Shown one piece after another: positions 18,157 through 26,834 of a stretch of 64,000 nucleotides of DNA (its first letter is position 1; each line of letters opens with the position of its first letter). The translations under genes and the position numbers were made by a program. Source of the stretch: Undibacterium_A arcticum (GTDB lineage: Bacteria; Pseudomonadota; Gammaproteobacteria; Burkholderiales; Burkholderiaceae_D); assembly GCF_042660705.1 (NCBI RefSeq), contig NZ_JBHSUQ010000001.1; one strand, written 5' to 3'. Below the pieces are notes generated by a model. It had not been told where the DNA came from and made no database searches. It saw only the letters and a list, made by a program, of their open reading frames with translations.

Positions 18157-18615
18157 ATGCTCGACAAAATAAGCAAAAAAATCCTGTCCGAACTGCAGAA
18201 CGACGGCCGCATCAGCAACGTGGAACTGGCAACCCGCGTCAACCTGTCACCGGCCGCCTGCCTGGAGCGGGTCCGCAAGCTGCACGAGACCGGCTACATC
18301 CTCGGCTACACCGCCCAGCTCGACCCGAGGCTGCTGGACGTGGCGCTGCTGGTGTTCATCGAAGTCGTATTGGACCGCACCACACCGGAAGTGTTCGAGG
18401 AATTCAAGCGCAGCGTGCAAACCATCCCCGAGGTGCAGGAATGCCATATGGTGGCCGGCGGTTTCGACTATCTGGTCAAGGCGCGGGTGAAGGACATGAA
18501 CGAGTACCGCGAATTTCTCGGCAAGACCCTGCTGCAGCTGAAAGGCGTGCGCGAGACGCATACCTATGCGGTGATGGAAGAGGTCAAGCACACGACCAAG
18601 TTGCCGATCAAGTAG
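18157..18615 (+). CDS. Lrp/AsnC family transcriptional regulator (probable PutR)
   Basis: 152 residues. The N-terminal winged helix-turn-helix begins MLDKISKKILSELQNDGRISN, followed by LATRVNLSPAACLERVRKL, the Lrp recognition helix region. The C-terminal RAM effector-binding domain carries VQECHMVAGGFDYLVKARV. It is divergent from putA, an arrangement known for PutR-type activators of proline catabolism in alpha- and betaproteobacteria; a proline effector is inferred. The ATG at 18157 fits the family start; a longer in-frame ORF upstream is AT-rich non-family sequence. Confidence 0.9.
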   Translation: MLDKISKKILSELQNDGRISNVELATRVNLSPAACLERVRKLHETGYILGYTAQLDPRLLDVALLVFIEVVLDRTTPEVFEEFKRSVQTIPEVQECHMVAGGFDYLVKARVKDMNEYREFLGKTLLQLKGVRETHTYAVMEEVKHTTKLPIK

Positions 18616-18940
18616 GCCGCTGACCGGCCTGCGAGGCTGCACGCGGGGCGCACACACGATAGATATACTGAGGGGTGTATTTTTATTTGTGCAATGAATT
18701 CGGGCGGGATAAGCGCTGTTTGCGCATATACTCCCTGGATACGAGCCATCATTGCATCTGGCGGCGACTTTTTTAAATCTGCCTGGGGCGCGGACTGGGC
18801 GCGGGCAGCCGTGATGGAACTCGGCAACTGCTGCTGCGGGCGCGCTGCTCTCTAGCGCCACGCCCGCTCAGTTCGCGCCGGCTTGGTCCCGGCTGCGGTG
18901 CCGGATGCCCACTTCGCCCAGCGCAATCGGAATTTTTGAC
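18616..18940. other. Intergenic region upstream of GntR regulator
   Basis: 325 bases without a recognisable gene. 18660-18740 is AT-richer, with ATACTGAGGGGTGTAT and a CATATACTCCCTGG segment that could be promoter or operator sequence for the GntR gene. No terminator hairpin is evident after the Lrp-type gene. Confidence 0.35.
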
Positions 18941-19639
18941 ATGATCAATCAACGCGGCACCAGCACGATCGCCCTGGTACAACAAACCTCCCTGCCCACG
19001 CTGGTGCAGAAGGAATTGGAGCGCATGATCCTGGCCGGCGATCTGCCTTCCGGTGCCAAACTGAATGAAGCCGCGCTGGCGGCGATGCTCGGCGTCTCGC
19101 GCGGCCCCGTGCGCGAGGCGTTTCGCGCACTGGAAGAGTCCGGCCTGGTGCGCCAGGAAAAAAATTGCGGCGTGTTTGTACGCCAGATCTCGGTCGCAGA
19201 AGCCGATGAGATCTATGAAGTGCGCGCCGCGCTGGATGAGCTGGTCGGACGCAAGCTGGCGGCCTCGATTACGCCGCAGCAAGTCAAGGAATTGCGCACC
19301 CTGCTGGATAAGATGGACAAGATGGTCGAGAAGAAAAACGTCGACGCCTATGCCGCACTGAACCTGGAGTTTCACGATCTGCTGGTACGTCAGACCGGCA
19401 ACCGGAAATTGCTGGACACCTACCGCCGTCTGGTCAACGAGCTGAATCTGTTTCGCCGCAGCGCGCTGGCGCAGAAAGGCACGCTGCCAGTGTCGACCCG
19501 CGAACACCGCGCAATTTTCGACAAGATCGCCGCTGGCAGCGTTGATGCCGCCGGTGAAATCATGCGTCAACACGTGATTGATAGTCGTGACCGCATGCAC
19601 CGCGCACATGCCGCCGGTGCAGGTGCCAACCCAGCCTAA
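18941..19639 (+). CDS. GntR family (FadR-type) transcriptional regulator
   Basis: 232 residues. N-terminal GntR winged helix: VQKELERMILAGDLPSGAKL, then NEAALAAMLGVSRGPVREAFRAL, LEESGLVRQE and GVFVRQ. The C-terminal all-helical FCD domain starts about residue 85 (YEVRAALDELVGR), with metal/effector-type Asp/His positions (LEFHDLLV, TREHRAIFDKI, MRQHV). It resembles regulators found beside phosphonate-utilisation genes, but no such genes are here; just downstream only a truncated reading frame remains before an inserted-looking P450 gene. A start at 18905 is possible. Target unknown. Confidence 0.88.
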   Translation: MINQRGTSTIALVQQTSLPTLVQKELERMILAGDLPSGAKLNEAALAAMLGVSRGPVREAFRALEESGLVRQEKNCGVFVRQISVAEADEIYEVRAALDELVGRKLAASITPQQVKELRTLLDKMDKMVEKKNVDAYAALNLEFHDLLVRQTGNRKLLDTYRRLVNELNLFRRSALAQKGTLPVSTREHRAIFDKIAAGSVDAAGEIMRQHVIDSRDRMHRAHAAGAGANPA

Positions 19640-19661
19640 GTACTCTTCGGAAGGTTTGACC

Positions 19662-19715
19662 ATGTCTTACAGCAAGGTAGGCCTGCCTTCCACAACAGAA
19701 GAAAAATCGACCTGA
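19662..19715 (+). pseudogene. Orphan 17-codon reading frame, possible truncated gene start
   Basis: A strong ribosome site (GGAAGG, 19649-19654) precedes ATG at 19662, giving MSYSKVGLPSTTEEKST and a stop at 19713. It sits 22 bases after the GntR stop, where the regulated operon would be expected. Most easily read as the surviving 5' end of a lost gene, truncated near the lower-GC P450 segment; a genuine micropeptide or a frameshifted gene cannot be excluded. Confidence 0.4.
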
Positions 19716-19807
19716 CGGGTTGTCGTCTTCTCCTTCTATGAGTCGACCAAACGTACATTTAAATGTCAGCGCCTTGAGCACAGGACAAGCCGACTAATTA
19801 AAGCCGA

Positions 19808-21283
19808 TTAATTAAATTGGCGTTGTCTCAGGAGAACCGGCACAGCGCTCGGTTTCATGGTGAAGGCAAAAATTTCCTCGACCGGCGGCGCGTCGGCATC
19901 CAGCTCCAGCGCAAAATTGCGCACCACCATCGACATGACCATCTTCATCTCGGTCATGGCCAAATAGCGCCCAGGGCATAAGCGAGTGCCGCCGCCAAAG
20001 GCGAATAGCTGACGTGTGATATCGCCACTGGTTGTGGCGTGCGGATCGGACAGCCAGCGCTCTGGACGAAAATCGTCGGGTTGAGTAAATTGTGCGTCCT
20101 CCTGGGCGGCGCGGCGCAGCATGGCCATAATCTCAGTACCTTTGGGTATCAGGAGATCCTCTTCAATTACCAGGTCGCTGTTCACCTCGAGAGCCAAGGC
20201 TGGTGCCACTGGCTTGAGCCGCATCGCTTCATGGATCGCAGCCTCACTGTAGACCAGGTGCTCAAGTGCATGAAATTCTTGAAGTACCCCAACTTCTCCG
20301 CATGCGGCGTCCGCCTCGGCGGCAATGTGTGCCGTCGCTTGCGGGTCGCTAGCCAGTAAATTCATCAGCCACGCCAAGGTATTGGCTGTCGTGTCTTCTC
20401 CGGCGAACACCATGGTAACGGCATTGCCGATGACGTCGGCGTCGGTGAACTCGGAGTCCGGCTCGTCGCGCGCGGCGACGAGCGCTTCCAACATGTTAGT
20501 TGGCTTCGCGCGCAGGCTTGGATTCTGATCCAGACGATTGCGGGTCTGCGTGATAAAGCTGCTTACCGCCTCGATGATGCGAGCCATGCAGGCGTCAGCC
20601 GCGCGATCAATAGGCAGTTTCACATAACGCCAATATGGAAACGGCATGGTCACTCGGCGGCCAATTCTATTGAAAACCGCTTCGATGTCTTGTTGTAACG
20701 GGTTGTCGTCATGTTCCAGCGTATTAATGTCCTGTCCCATGGCCATCGCGACCGTGACATCCAATGTAAAGGCTTTCAAATCGCGCAGCATATCGATTGG
20801 ATCAGCATCTGCAACTGCAGCCTGCCAGCGGCGCAGAAGTCGCTCGATCATGCTGATCAGGGTCGGGAAGAAATTTCGAATCACGTCAGCGGTCAGTGCG
20901 CGCATGACCAGCTTGCGCTGTTTGCGCCATTCGCTCATTTCCGCCGTGAACAGACCTGAAATACCGGTTTCGGTCAAAACCTGCGTGACGTATGACGTGC
21001 GCCGCACTGCGTCTGGACGATCGCGCAGCAAATTCCCGATGACCGCATGATCGGAGAGGACAAGTAATTGTCTGCTGCCAATACGTATTTTGTAGAGCGC
21101 ACCAAACTCGCGAGCCCAGTTTTCCAGCGTCAGGTGAAATTTAACGGATTTGATCTGATGTGCGTTCCCCAGCAGGGGAATACCCTTTGGGCCCGGAAGA
21201 TCGGCAAGTCTGCGACTGAACGCCAAATTTGAGCTGCTCAATTTTGCAGCATTCTGGCTTTTCTCTGCGCTTGGAGTGTCCAA
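19808..21283 (-). CDS. Cytochrome P450
   Basis: Class-I-like soluble P450 mono-oxygenase, 491 residues. Heme-binding loop FAFGGGTRLCPGR places the axial thiolate at about Cys436; I-helix oxygen-activation motif AGEDTTANT; K-helix ExxR within EAMRLK; PERF-like FRPERW. The N-terminus has a proline-rich hinge (LPGPKGIPLLGN) but no membrane anchor. No ATG fits: the frame opens with TTG at 21283 behind a weak AAGAG. Base composition is lower in GC than the neighbours (a sampled 60-base line has 32 G+C against 40 in the GntR gene), suggesting acquisition by transfer. No ferredoxin or reductase partner is adjacent; substrate unknown. Confidence 0.9.
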   Translation of the reverse strand: MDTPSAEKSQNAAKLSSSNLAFSRRLADLPGPKGIPLLGNAHQIKSVKFHLTLENWAREFGALYKIRIGSRQLLVLSDHAVIGNLLRDRPDAVRRTSYVTQVLTETGISGLFTAEMSEWRKQRKLVMRALTADVIRNFFPTLISMIERLLRRWQAAVADADPIDMLRDLKAFTLDVTVAMAMGQDINTLEHDDNPLQQDIEAVFNRIGRRVTMPFPYWRYVKLPIDRAADACMARIIEAVSSFITQTRNRLDQNPSLRAKPTNMLEALVAARDEPDSEFTDADVIGNAVTMVFAGEDTTANTLAWLMNLLASDPQATAHIAAEADAACGEVGVLQEFHALEHLVYSEAAIHEAMRLKPVAPALALEVNSDLVIEEDLLIPKGTEIMAMLRRAAQEDAQFTQPDDFRPERWLSDPHATTSGDITRQLFAFGGGTRLCPGRYLAMTEMKMVMSMVVRNFALELDADAPPVEEIFAFTMKPSAVPVLLRQRQFN

Positions 21284-21704
21284 AATTGAAACTCTTATTA
21301 TTGCTGGGACAATGCTGTTCAGAATGGTTGTGCCAGTCCTAAATGAACGACTGCAGCCTTTTCATTTAAATATCACCCAACAGCTTAGAACAGCAGGCAA
21401 GGAGGGGCTTGATAAATTGCAAGATCCCTTCTACATCGGGCGTCATTGGAAATCTGCTCTATGAGATGGCGGGGCGCGGGGAAGAAGACCAGGCGTAGGG
21501 TTGCGCAGGACGATGCGCGGCAGTCATAGCAGCTTCTGGAGATTCCCTCCCTTTCAAGGGGAGGGTTAGGGTGGGGATGGGTTTCTTCAGCAAGGGTGAA
21601 GCTCGTCGCCAATTGCGACAGAAACCCATCCCCATCCCAGCCTTCCCCTTGAAGGGGAAGGAGCTTATCCGCAGCACCAATGTTGATGCCGCGTGGCCAG
21701 CCGC
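21284..21704. repeat. Intergenic region with palindromic repeat, family 2 (copy 1, 21543-21664)
   Basis: No gene is recognised. 21543-21664 is a ~122-base imperfect inverted repeat: an outer arm (CCTCCCTTTCAAGGGGAGGG) followed by GGGGATGGGTTTC, mirrored by GAAACCCATCCCC and CCTTCCCCTTGAAGGGGAAG. Related elements occur at 54263-54455, 59050-59173 and 60720-60849. 21284-21542 shows nothing definite. Confidence 0.8.
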
Positions 21705-22658
21705 CTAGACCTGACCAATCCCGAAAGTATCCGAGGTCATCGTCATCAGATGCGCGCGCAGCCACTTGTGGGTCGGGCTGCGGGCGTCGCGTTCATGCCA
21801 CAGCATGTCCACGTGCACCGACGGCGTCGGGAATGGCAGTTCCTTCGATATCAGCGCGTCGCTCATGCCGGTGGCGGCGATCAGGTGATGTGGCAGCACG
21901 GTGATCAGGTGCGAATCAGCGACGATCTTGCCGGCGGTAAAGAACTGGTTCACGGTCAGCGCGATGTGCCGTTCCCGGTTTATGTGCGCCAGCGCCTCGT
22001 CGATCAGGCCGTGCGCCCGGCCCGAGAAACTGACCAGCAGATGCCGTGCCGCACAATACGCGTCCAGCGTCAGCTCGTCTGCGGCCAGCGGATGATCCTT
22101 GCGCATCACGCATACGTACTGGCCGGTATATAGCCGTTCGTGCCGGATCGGGCTGCCGGTGCCGCTCTGGCTGCCGGACAATTGCGCCGCGACGCCGGGA
22201 AAGAAGCCGACCGCCAGGTCGATGTCGCCGCGCATCAGCATCGGCCGCGGCTCGCGCGTGGTCAGCGGCACCATTCGGATATCGAGTCCTGGCGCATCGC
22301 TCTCGATCGAGCGCATCAGCGCCGGCAGCCACAGCGCGGCGGTGGCATCGGCCATCGCCATCCGGAACGTGGCCTGCGCGTGCGACACGTCGAAGGTATC
22401 GGGCGTGACCGCCGCTTCCAGCTCCGACAGCGCGCGCCGCACCGCCGGCCACAGCGCTTCCGCGCGCGGCGTCGGCTTGACGCCGAACGCGGTACGGATC
22501 AGCAGTTCGTCGCCGAGCGCGTCGCGCAGCCGTTTCAGTGCATTCGATACCGCCGGCTGTGTCATCGCCAGATGGCCGGCCGCGCGCGTCAGATTTTGTT
22601 CGGTCATTACCGCGTCGAACACGCGCAACAAATTCAGGTCGAGGGTCAGGAAGCTCAT
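21705..22658 (-). CDS. LysR family transcriptional regulator
   Basis: 317 residues. N-terminal helix-turn-helix of NodD/NahR style: LDLNLLRVFDAVMTEQNLTR, then AAGHLAMTQPAVSNALKRLR. The C-terminal periplasmic-binding-like effector domain spans about residues 90-310. The start at 22658 gives the family N-terminus (MSFLTLDLN); a longer frame upstream is AT-rich leader. Divergent from a small membrane protein gene across 174 bases, which it may control. The effector is unknown. Confidence 0.9.
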   Translation of the reverse strand: MSFLTLDLNLLRVFDAVMTEQNLTRAAGHLAMTQPAVSNALKRLRDALGDELLIRTAFGVKPTPRAEALWPAVRRALSELEAAVTPDTFDVSHAQATFRMAMADATAALWLPALMRSIESDAPGLDIRMVPLTTREPRPMLMRGDIDLAVGFFPGVAAQLSGSQSGTGSPIRHERLYTGQYVCVMRKDHPLAADELTLDAYCAARHLLVSFSGRAHGLIDEALAHINRERHIALTVNQFFTAGKIVADSHLITVLPHHLIAATGMSDALISKELPFPTPSVHVDMLWHERDARSPTHKWLRAHLMTMTSDTFGIGQV

Positions 22659-22832
22659 GGCAGTCGGCGTAGTAAGGATGGTTAAAAAAATGTGCTGCTG
22701 CGTGGCGCAATCTTCCGCTGGAAGACATTCACAGATTATATAACAAATATCATAAACTGAAAGTATGTTTATATGATGCAATGCACTATAGTTACCGCAC
22801 TGAATAAATTTGCGAGCACCAAGGAGCACACC

Positions 22833-23108
22833 ATGTCGACATTATCCATTTTCCATCACCTGCCATCGCTGACCGAGTTGTTCATCGGCAGCGGCGCCAT
22901 CGTCGCGCTGTTGCTGGTATTCAAACCGATGCTGAGCGGCCTGCTGCGGGCTGTCAAGCTGGTCTTCAATCCGCGCCTGAGCAAGGAAGAACGCACGGCG
23001 CGCCGCCATCAGCGCGATGCGATGACGATCCACCGCGTCGCCAGCGCCTACGACAAGCTGCAGCCGAATCTGGCGGCCGAACTGCGCGCCCTGGCTTCGC
23101 GCGGGTAA
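22833..23108 (+). CDS. Small membrane protein of unknown function
   Basis: 91 residues with an ideal ribosome site (AAGGAG, 22821-22826). One hydrophobic helix (LFIGSGAIVALLLVF, about residues 15-30) is followed by an amphipathic, strongly basic tail (RLSKEERTARRHQRDAM). Divergent from the LysR gene. No family recognised. Confidence 0.7.
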   Translation: MSTLSIFHHLPSLTELFIGSGAIVALLLVFKPMLSGLLRAVKLVFNPRLSKEERTARRHQRDAMTIHRVASAYDKLQPNLAAELRALASRG

Positions 23109-23174
23109 TTGCGCCAACCAGCGTCGCAGCACCACGCCCGGGAGAAAACTGGCGAATTTGGAGAGGAGTGAAGC

Positions 23175-23366
23175 ATGTTGTCCATGAATATTTCGATGCT
23201 GCAGTGTCGATCCAAGGCGCGCCAGCCAGCCAGCCCATCGTCCGAGCCGGACCATGCGCAAGATTATGAAACGCCGCCAGGCCTGTCATGGGAAGACGCG
23301 ATTTCGCTGCTGGTGATTGCCGTTGTTTGCGTGATCCTGCTCGGCACCAGCCTGGCGTCGAACTAG
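23175..23366 (+). CDS. Small single-pass membrane protein
   Basis: 63 residues, ATG at 23175 behind GGAGAGGAG. A polar N-terminal half ends in a C-terminal helix (ISLLVIAVVCVILLGTSLAS), a tail-anchored layout. Its last codons and downstream sequence recur in degenerate form at 24315-24360, showing local duplication. Function unknown. Confidence 0.6.
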   Translation: MLSMNISMLQCRSKARQPASPSSEPDHAQDYETPPGLSWEDAISLLVIAVVCVILLGTSLASN

Positions 23367-23398
23367 GGGTAGCGTCGTTTCAGTAGCTTCGGCAGCGC

Positions 23399-23451
23399 AG
23401 GATGGGTGCAACCCATCATCCACGCCCGCAATGATGGGTTGCACCCATCCT
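23399..23451. repeat. Palindromic intergenic repeat, family 1 (copy 2)
   Basis: Arms of 21 bases (23399-23419, 23431-23451) identical to copy 1 at 13844-13900 but inserted in reverse orientation, as shown by the inverted 11-base loop (CCACGCCCGCA against TGCGGACGTGG). Confidence 0.85.
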
Positions 23452-23558
23452 ACTGGTTGGCGTCGGACCAGGCGCAGCATTGTTTTTATCCGTTTCAGTA
23501 GTTGCGGTCCCAGTTTGTAGTTGTACCGTGTCTCCTCTTCCCTCCCCGGGAAGATTTA

Positions 23559-23593
23559 AGCCCCGCCGGCGCACGCCGAGCGGGGCTTTTTTT
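23559..23593 (+). terminator. Rho-independent terminator (possible small RNA 3' end)
   Basis: Stem AGCCCCG / CGGGGCT, with an inner CGGCG-CAC-GCCG hairpin, followed by seven T. The upstream ~40 bases (TCTCCTCTTCCCTCC and on) recur before the related hairpin at 24429-24460, so the unit may be a duplicated short transcript. Confidence 0.7.
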
Positions 23594-23729
23594 CGTCGGT
23601 TGCAATCACCTCCCCGCCATGCGCGGGGCGTTTGATCCAGCACAAACAACATCTCCAAAAACCACTTATGTTGAAAGGTGGGAGGCCGGCAGCGGAACCG
23701 GGCGTATCCGCGAATTGTAGGAGATCATC

Positions 23730-24173
23730 ATGAACGCGCAGGAAAACAAGCAACTGGTGATGCAGGGTTACCAGATGTTCCAGAGCGGAGACATCAAAGG
23801 CTTGCTCACCCTATTGTCGGACGACATCGAATGGATGGGGCCCGATTCCGAGACCATCCCGTTTGCCGGCGACTATCACGGCCGGGACCAGGTGGCCCAG
23901 TATTTTGCGAAGCTGGAGCAGGCGCAGGACGTCATCCAGTTTACCCCGCTGGACTTCATCGCCGAAGATGACAAGGTCGTGGTATGCGGCACGTCGTCCT
24001 GGACCGTGAAGGCGAACGGCCAGCGGTATGACAACCCGTGGGTACATTTCTTTACGATCCGCGACGGCAAGGTGGCCTCGTTCCGGCAGTACAACGATAC
24101 CGCCGCGGCCGAGAGAGCTTACACCGCATTGAAATCGGCCTCGCTGCAGCCCGGGTCCACGCTGCACCATTAA
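23730..24173 (+). CDS. SnoaL-like / NTF2-fold protein
   Basis: 147 residues of the SnoaL-like/ketosteroid-isomerase (NTF2) fold: an N-terminal helix (NKQLVMQGYQMFQSGDIKGL), then SDDIEWMGP, YHGRDQVAQYFAKL, VVVCGTSSWTVKANG and WVHFFTIRDGKVASFRQYND. Cytoplasmic. Such proteins are isomerases, cyclases or ligand binders; no partner genes point to a reaction. Ribosome site GTAGGAG 8 bases upstream. Confidence 0.85.
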   Translation: MNAQENKQLVMQGYQMFQSGDIKGLLTLLSDDIEWMGPDSETIPFAGDYHGRDQVAQYFAKLEQAQDVIQFTPLDFIAEDDKVVVCGTSSWTVKANGQRYDNPWVHFFTIRDGKVASFRQYNDTAAAERAYTALKSASLQPGSTLHH

Positions 24174-24179
24174 GCTCGT

Positions 24180-24240
24180 CAGCGTGCCGGCGTAGCTCGC
24201 CGGCACGCTGAATTCGGCTAGGCGCCCCCGGCGCCTAGCC
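24180..24240 (+). terminator. Two back-to-back hairpins after the SnoaL-like gene
   Basis: A perfect 13-bp stem CAGCGTGCCGGCG / CGCCGGCACGCTG (loop TAGCT, 24180-24210) is followed 5 bases later by an 11-bp stem GGCTAGGCGCC / GGCGCCTAGCC (24216-24240). Neither has a T-run, so a transcript end/processing barrier or a repeat element is more likely than a classical terminator. Confidence 0.55.
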
Positions 24241-24244
24241 TAGC

Positions 24245-24460
24245 ACCCTAGAGCGCCTGCGCGTCACGCGCGAACATCTCTTCCAGCTCTGCTTGATCTG
24301 CGCACTATGGTCGCCGCGATCTTGCTCGGCACCAGTCTGGCGTCGAACCAGGCGCAGGTTGTTTAGTATCCATTTCAGTCCAGTTTGTTGCTGTAAAGCT
24401 GACTCCTCCTCCCTGCCAAGGAAGCTTAAGCCCGCCGGCGCATGCCGAGCGCGGGCTTTT
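24245..24460. other. Mosaic of duplicated gene ends
   Basis: 24250-24300 closely resembles the 3' end of the Kef-type antiporter gene (26893-26945, same strand sense; shared CGCGAACATCTCTTCCAGCTC region). 24312-24360 resembles the end of the small membrane protein gene (23335-23366 and the sequence beyond). 24370-24460 repeats the leader and hairpin of 23515-23593, ending AGCCCGC / GCGGGCT plus TTTT (24429-24460). No intact gene; 24461-24665 shows nothing beyond the leader of the next gene. Confidence 0.6.
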
Positions 24461-24665
24461 GATACCTGCCCGCAAGTCCGTGGTTTTCCAGCCGTACCAA
24501 TATTGAGCGAAGTCAAGCCTAGTCATTGCCACCGGTCTGGCGCAAGTGACGCCGACGACGCCAAGGATAAGTTGATGATCTTGGCAGATCCGCAATCTTG
24601 TTGTGATGCATGCTCACGCAATCATCGCAAGCGGTGCGGCGCCGACCTCAACCCGGGAGTGGACA

Positions 24666-26774
24666 ATGAAACACGGCAGAACAATCACAGCAGGGCAGCA
24701 GGGATCGGCGTGGTCGCAAATTAGCCGGATTGGCATCTTGGGCATGCTGAATCTGGGCCTCGCCGCCTGCGGCGGCAGCGGCGAAGCCACGATCGACGCG
24801 GCGCCCGCCGTCAGCAGCGAAACCGCGGTGCAGACCAATGCGGTCATCGCGGTGCAATCGAGCGCAATCAGCGCCAGCAACTACCGCGTGATCAATCTGG
24901 CGCCGGACGGCTCGAGCGGCCCGCACGGCATCAACGTCCGCGGCCAGGTCGCGTTCACCGACGGCACGCGCGCGCTGTTCTACGACGGCCATGCGGTCCG
25001 CGATCTCGGCAACCTCGGCGGCGGTTTCGCGTCGGCGATTGCGCTCAATAGCACTGGCCAGGTCGCCGGCGTGGCCACCACGGCCAGTGGCAACCCGCAC
25101 GCATTCCGCTGGAGCAGGGCCGGCGGACTGCTTGATCTCGGCACGCTGGGCGGCGCAGAGTCCTACGCGGCCGCGATCAACGAGGCTGGCCAGATCGCCG
25201 GCCGCGCGACCGATGCCGACAACCAGACGCGCGCGTTCTTCTGGTCGCCGCGCGGCGGCACGCAGAATCTCGGTTCACTCGGCGGCTATTCCTCGCGCGC
25301 GGTCGCGATCAATGCCGCGGGCCGGGTGGCCGGTAATTCGATCATCGCCGACAATAATCATCAACACGCATTCAACTGGTCGCGTACCAAGGGCATGCAA
25401 GATCTCGGTCCGCTCGGCACATTCAACAACCTGTATGCGACCGGCATCAATGATCTGGGCCAGGTGATCGGCGCCGCCACCGACGGACCGGGGCCGGGCG
25501 CAACCCGGCAGCATCCGTATGTCTGGAGCGCGGGCGCAGGCATGGTCGATCTGGGCACCTTCGGCGGCGACTGGGGCAACCCGTACGCGATCAACGACGC
25601 CGGCCAGATCGCCGGCTATGCCACTACCGCCGGCGGCGACGGCCACGCGTTTGTCTGGCGACCGGGGCGCGGCCTGCGCGATCTGGGCACGCTCGGCGGC
25701 ACATTTTCGCTGGCCGGCGCGCTCAACAATCTCGGACAGGCGGTCGGCTATGCCAGCACGGCCAGCGGCACGACGCATGCGTTTGTGTGGAGCGCGGCAA
25801 CTGGCATGGTCGACCTGAACAGCCGCATCCCCGGCGCCCCGGCCGGACTGGAATTGCAAGCGGCGCGCGCAATCTCGGATAGCGGTGCGATCGTCGCCGA
25901 TTCGAATGCCGGGCTGGTGCTGCTCCTGCCAGGCGCGTCAGATTCCGGCTCGGGTGAAACCGAAGCCGCCAGCCCGGCGGCGCCGGCGGTCGGGCCGATC
26001 ATTGCACCGGAGATGATCGCGCTCGGCGCGCCGCTGACACTGGCTGCCGGATTCACCGACGCGACCGCAGCCGGCGCCCATCGCGCCAGCTGGTCGTGGG
26101 ACGACGGCAGCCCGGCCGAAGCGGCGCCGCTGACCGAGCGCCGGGGCGCAGGCAATCTCATTGGCCAAATCAATGGCCAGATCGCCGGCACCCATCGCTA
26201 CCAGGCGCCCGGCGTCTACGCGGTGACGCTGACGGTCAGCGGTAGCGGCGGCGCCAGCACCGTGGTGCGGCGCGATGTGGTGGTGGTCGACCCGGCTGCC
26301 GGCATGGCCGGCGGCGGCGCGATCTTCGCCGCCCCAGGTTCAACCGGTGCGGATACGCTGCCAGCCGGCCACGCCAGTTTCGGCTTCGTCGCCAGCGCCG
26401 GCAACGGCGGGCCGACCCGCATCGCGTTCCACCTGCGTGCGCCCGGGCTCAATTTTGTCGCCAGCGGCCTCGAAGGCCAGACCGTCGCCGCCGGTCGCGC
26501 GCAAGCCACCGGCGGCGGCGGCATCAACGGCCGGGGCGGCTACCGCTACCTGCTCAGTGCGATGGGCGCCAATGCAGCCGGCGGCGACGCCCAGGCCCGG
26601 CTGCGCGTGCGAATCTGGCACATCGATGCGGCGACGGGTGGCGATGTGGTCGATTACGATAATCAACCCGGGCAGCCGGCGCGGCCGACCAGCGCGCAGT
26701 TCACCGCCGCCGGCGATCCTGCGATCCAGTCCGGCAGCGCGATCAGCGGCGGCGCCATTGTGATTCGCAATTAG
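24666..26774 (+). CDS. HAF-repeat lipoprotein with PKD-like domain
   Basis: 702 residues. Lipoprotein signal ending LGLAACGGSG (lipidated Cys near residue 35), so anchored in an envelope membrane or on the surface. Six HAF-type repeats follow (about residues 95-400), each with a DLGxLGG element, an (A)IN...GQVAG element and HAFxW: for example DLGTLGGAESYAAAIN and RAFFWSPRGG. After a spacer come a PKD-like beta-sandwich (about 455-555, SWSWDDGSPAE to YAVTLTVSG) and a Gly/Ala-rich C-terminal domain. The start at 24666 has GGGAG 7 bases upstream. A surface or adhesion role is an inference from architecture. Confidence 0.8.
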   Translation: MKHGRTITAGQQGSAWSQISRIGILGMLNLGLAACGGSGEATIDAAPAVSSETAVQTNAVIAVQSSAISASNYRVINLAPDGSSGPHGINVRGQVAFTDGTRALFYDGHAVRDLGNLGGGFASAIALNSTGQVAGVATTASGNPHAFRWSRAGGLLDLGTLGGAESYAAAINEAGQIAGRATDADNQTRAFFWSPRGGTQNLGSLGGYSSRAVAINAAGRVAGNSIIADNNHQHAFNWSRTKGMQDLGPLGTFNNLYATGINDLGQVIGAATDGPGPGATRQHPYVWSAGAGMVDLGTFGGDWGNPYAINDAGQIAGYATTAGGDGHAFVWRPGRGLRDLGTLGGTFSLAGALNNLGQAVGYASTASGTTHAFVWSAATGMVDLNSRIPGAPAGLELQAARAISDSGAIVADSNAGLVLLLPGASDSGSGETEAASPAAPAVGPIIAPEMIALGAPLTLAAGFTDATAAGAHRASWSWDDGSPAEAAPLTERRGAGNLIGQINGQIAGTHRYQAPGVYAVTLTVSGSGGASTVVRRDVVVVDPAAGMAGGGAIFAAPGSTGADTLPAGHASFGFVASAGNGGPTRIAFHLRAPGLNFVASGLEGQTVAAGRAQATGGGGINGRGGYRYLLSAMGANAAGGDAQARLRVRIWHIDAATGGDVVDYDNQPGQPARPTSAQFTAAGDPAIQSGSAISGGAIVIRN

Positions 26775-26834
26775 CGCAGAGCGCGCGAACGCCGCCGGAT
26801 CTGCAGCGGCAGCGCCGGCAGCGCCCACCTGCGG

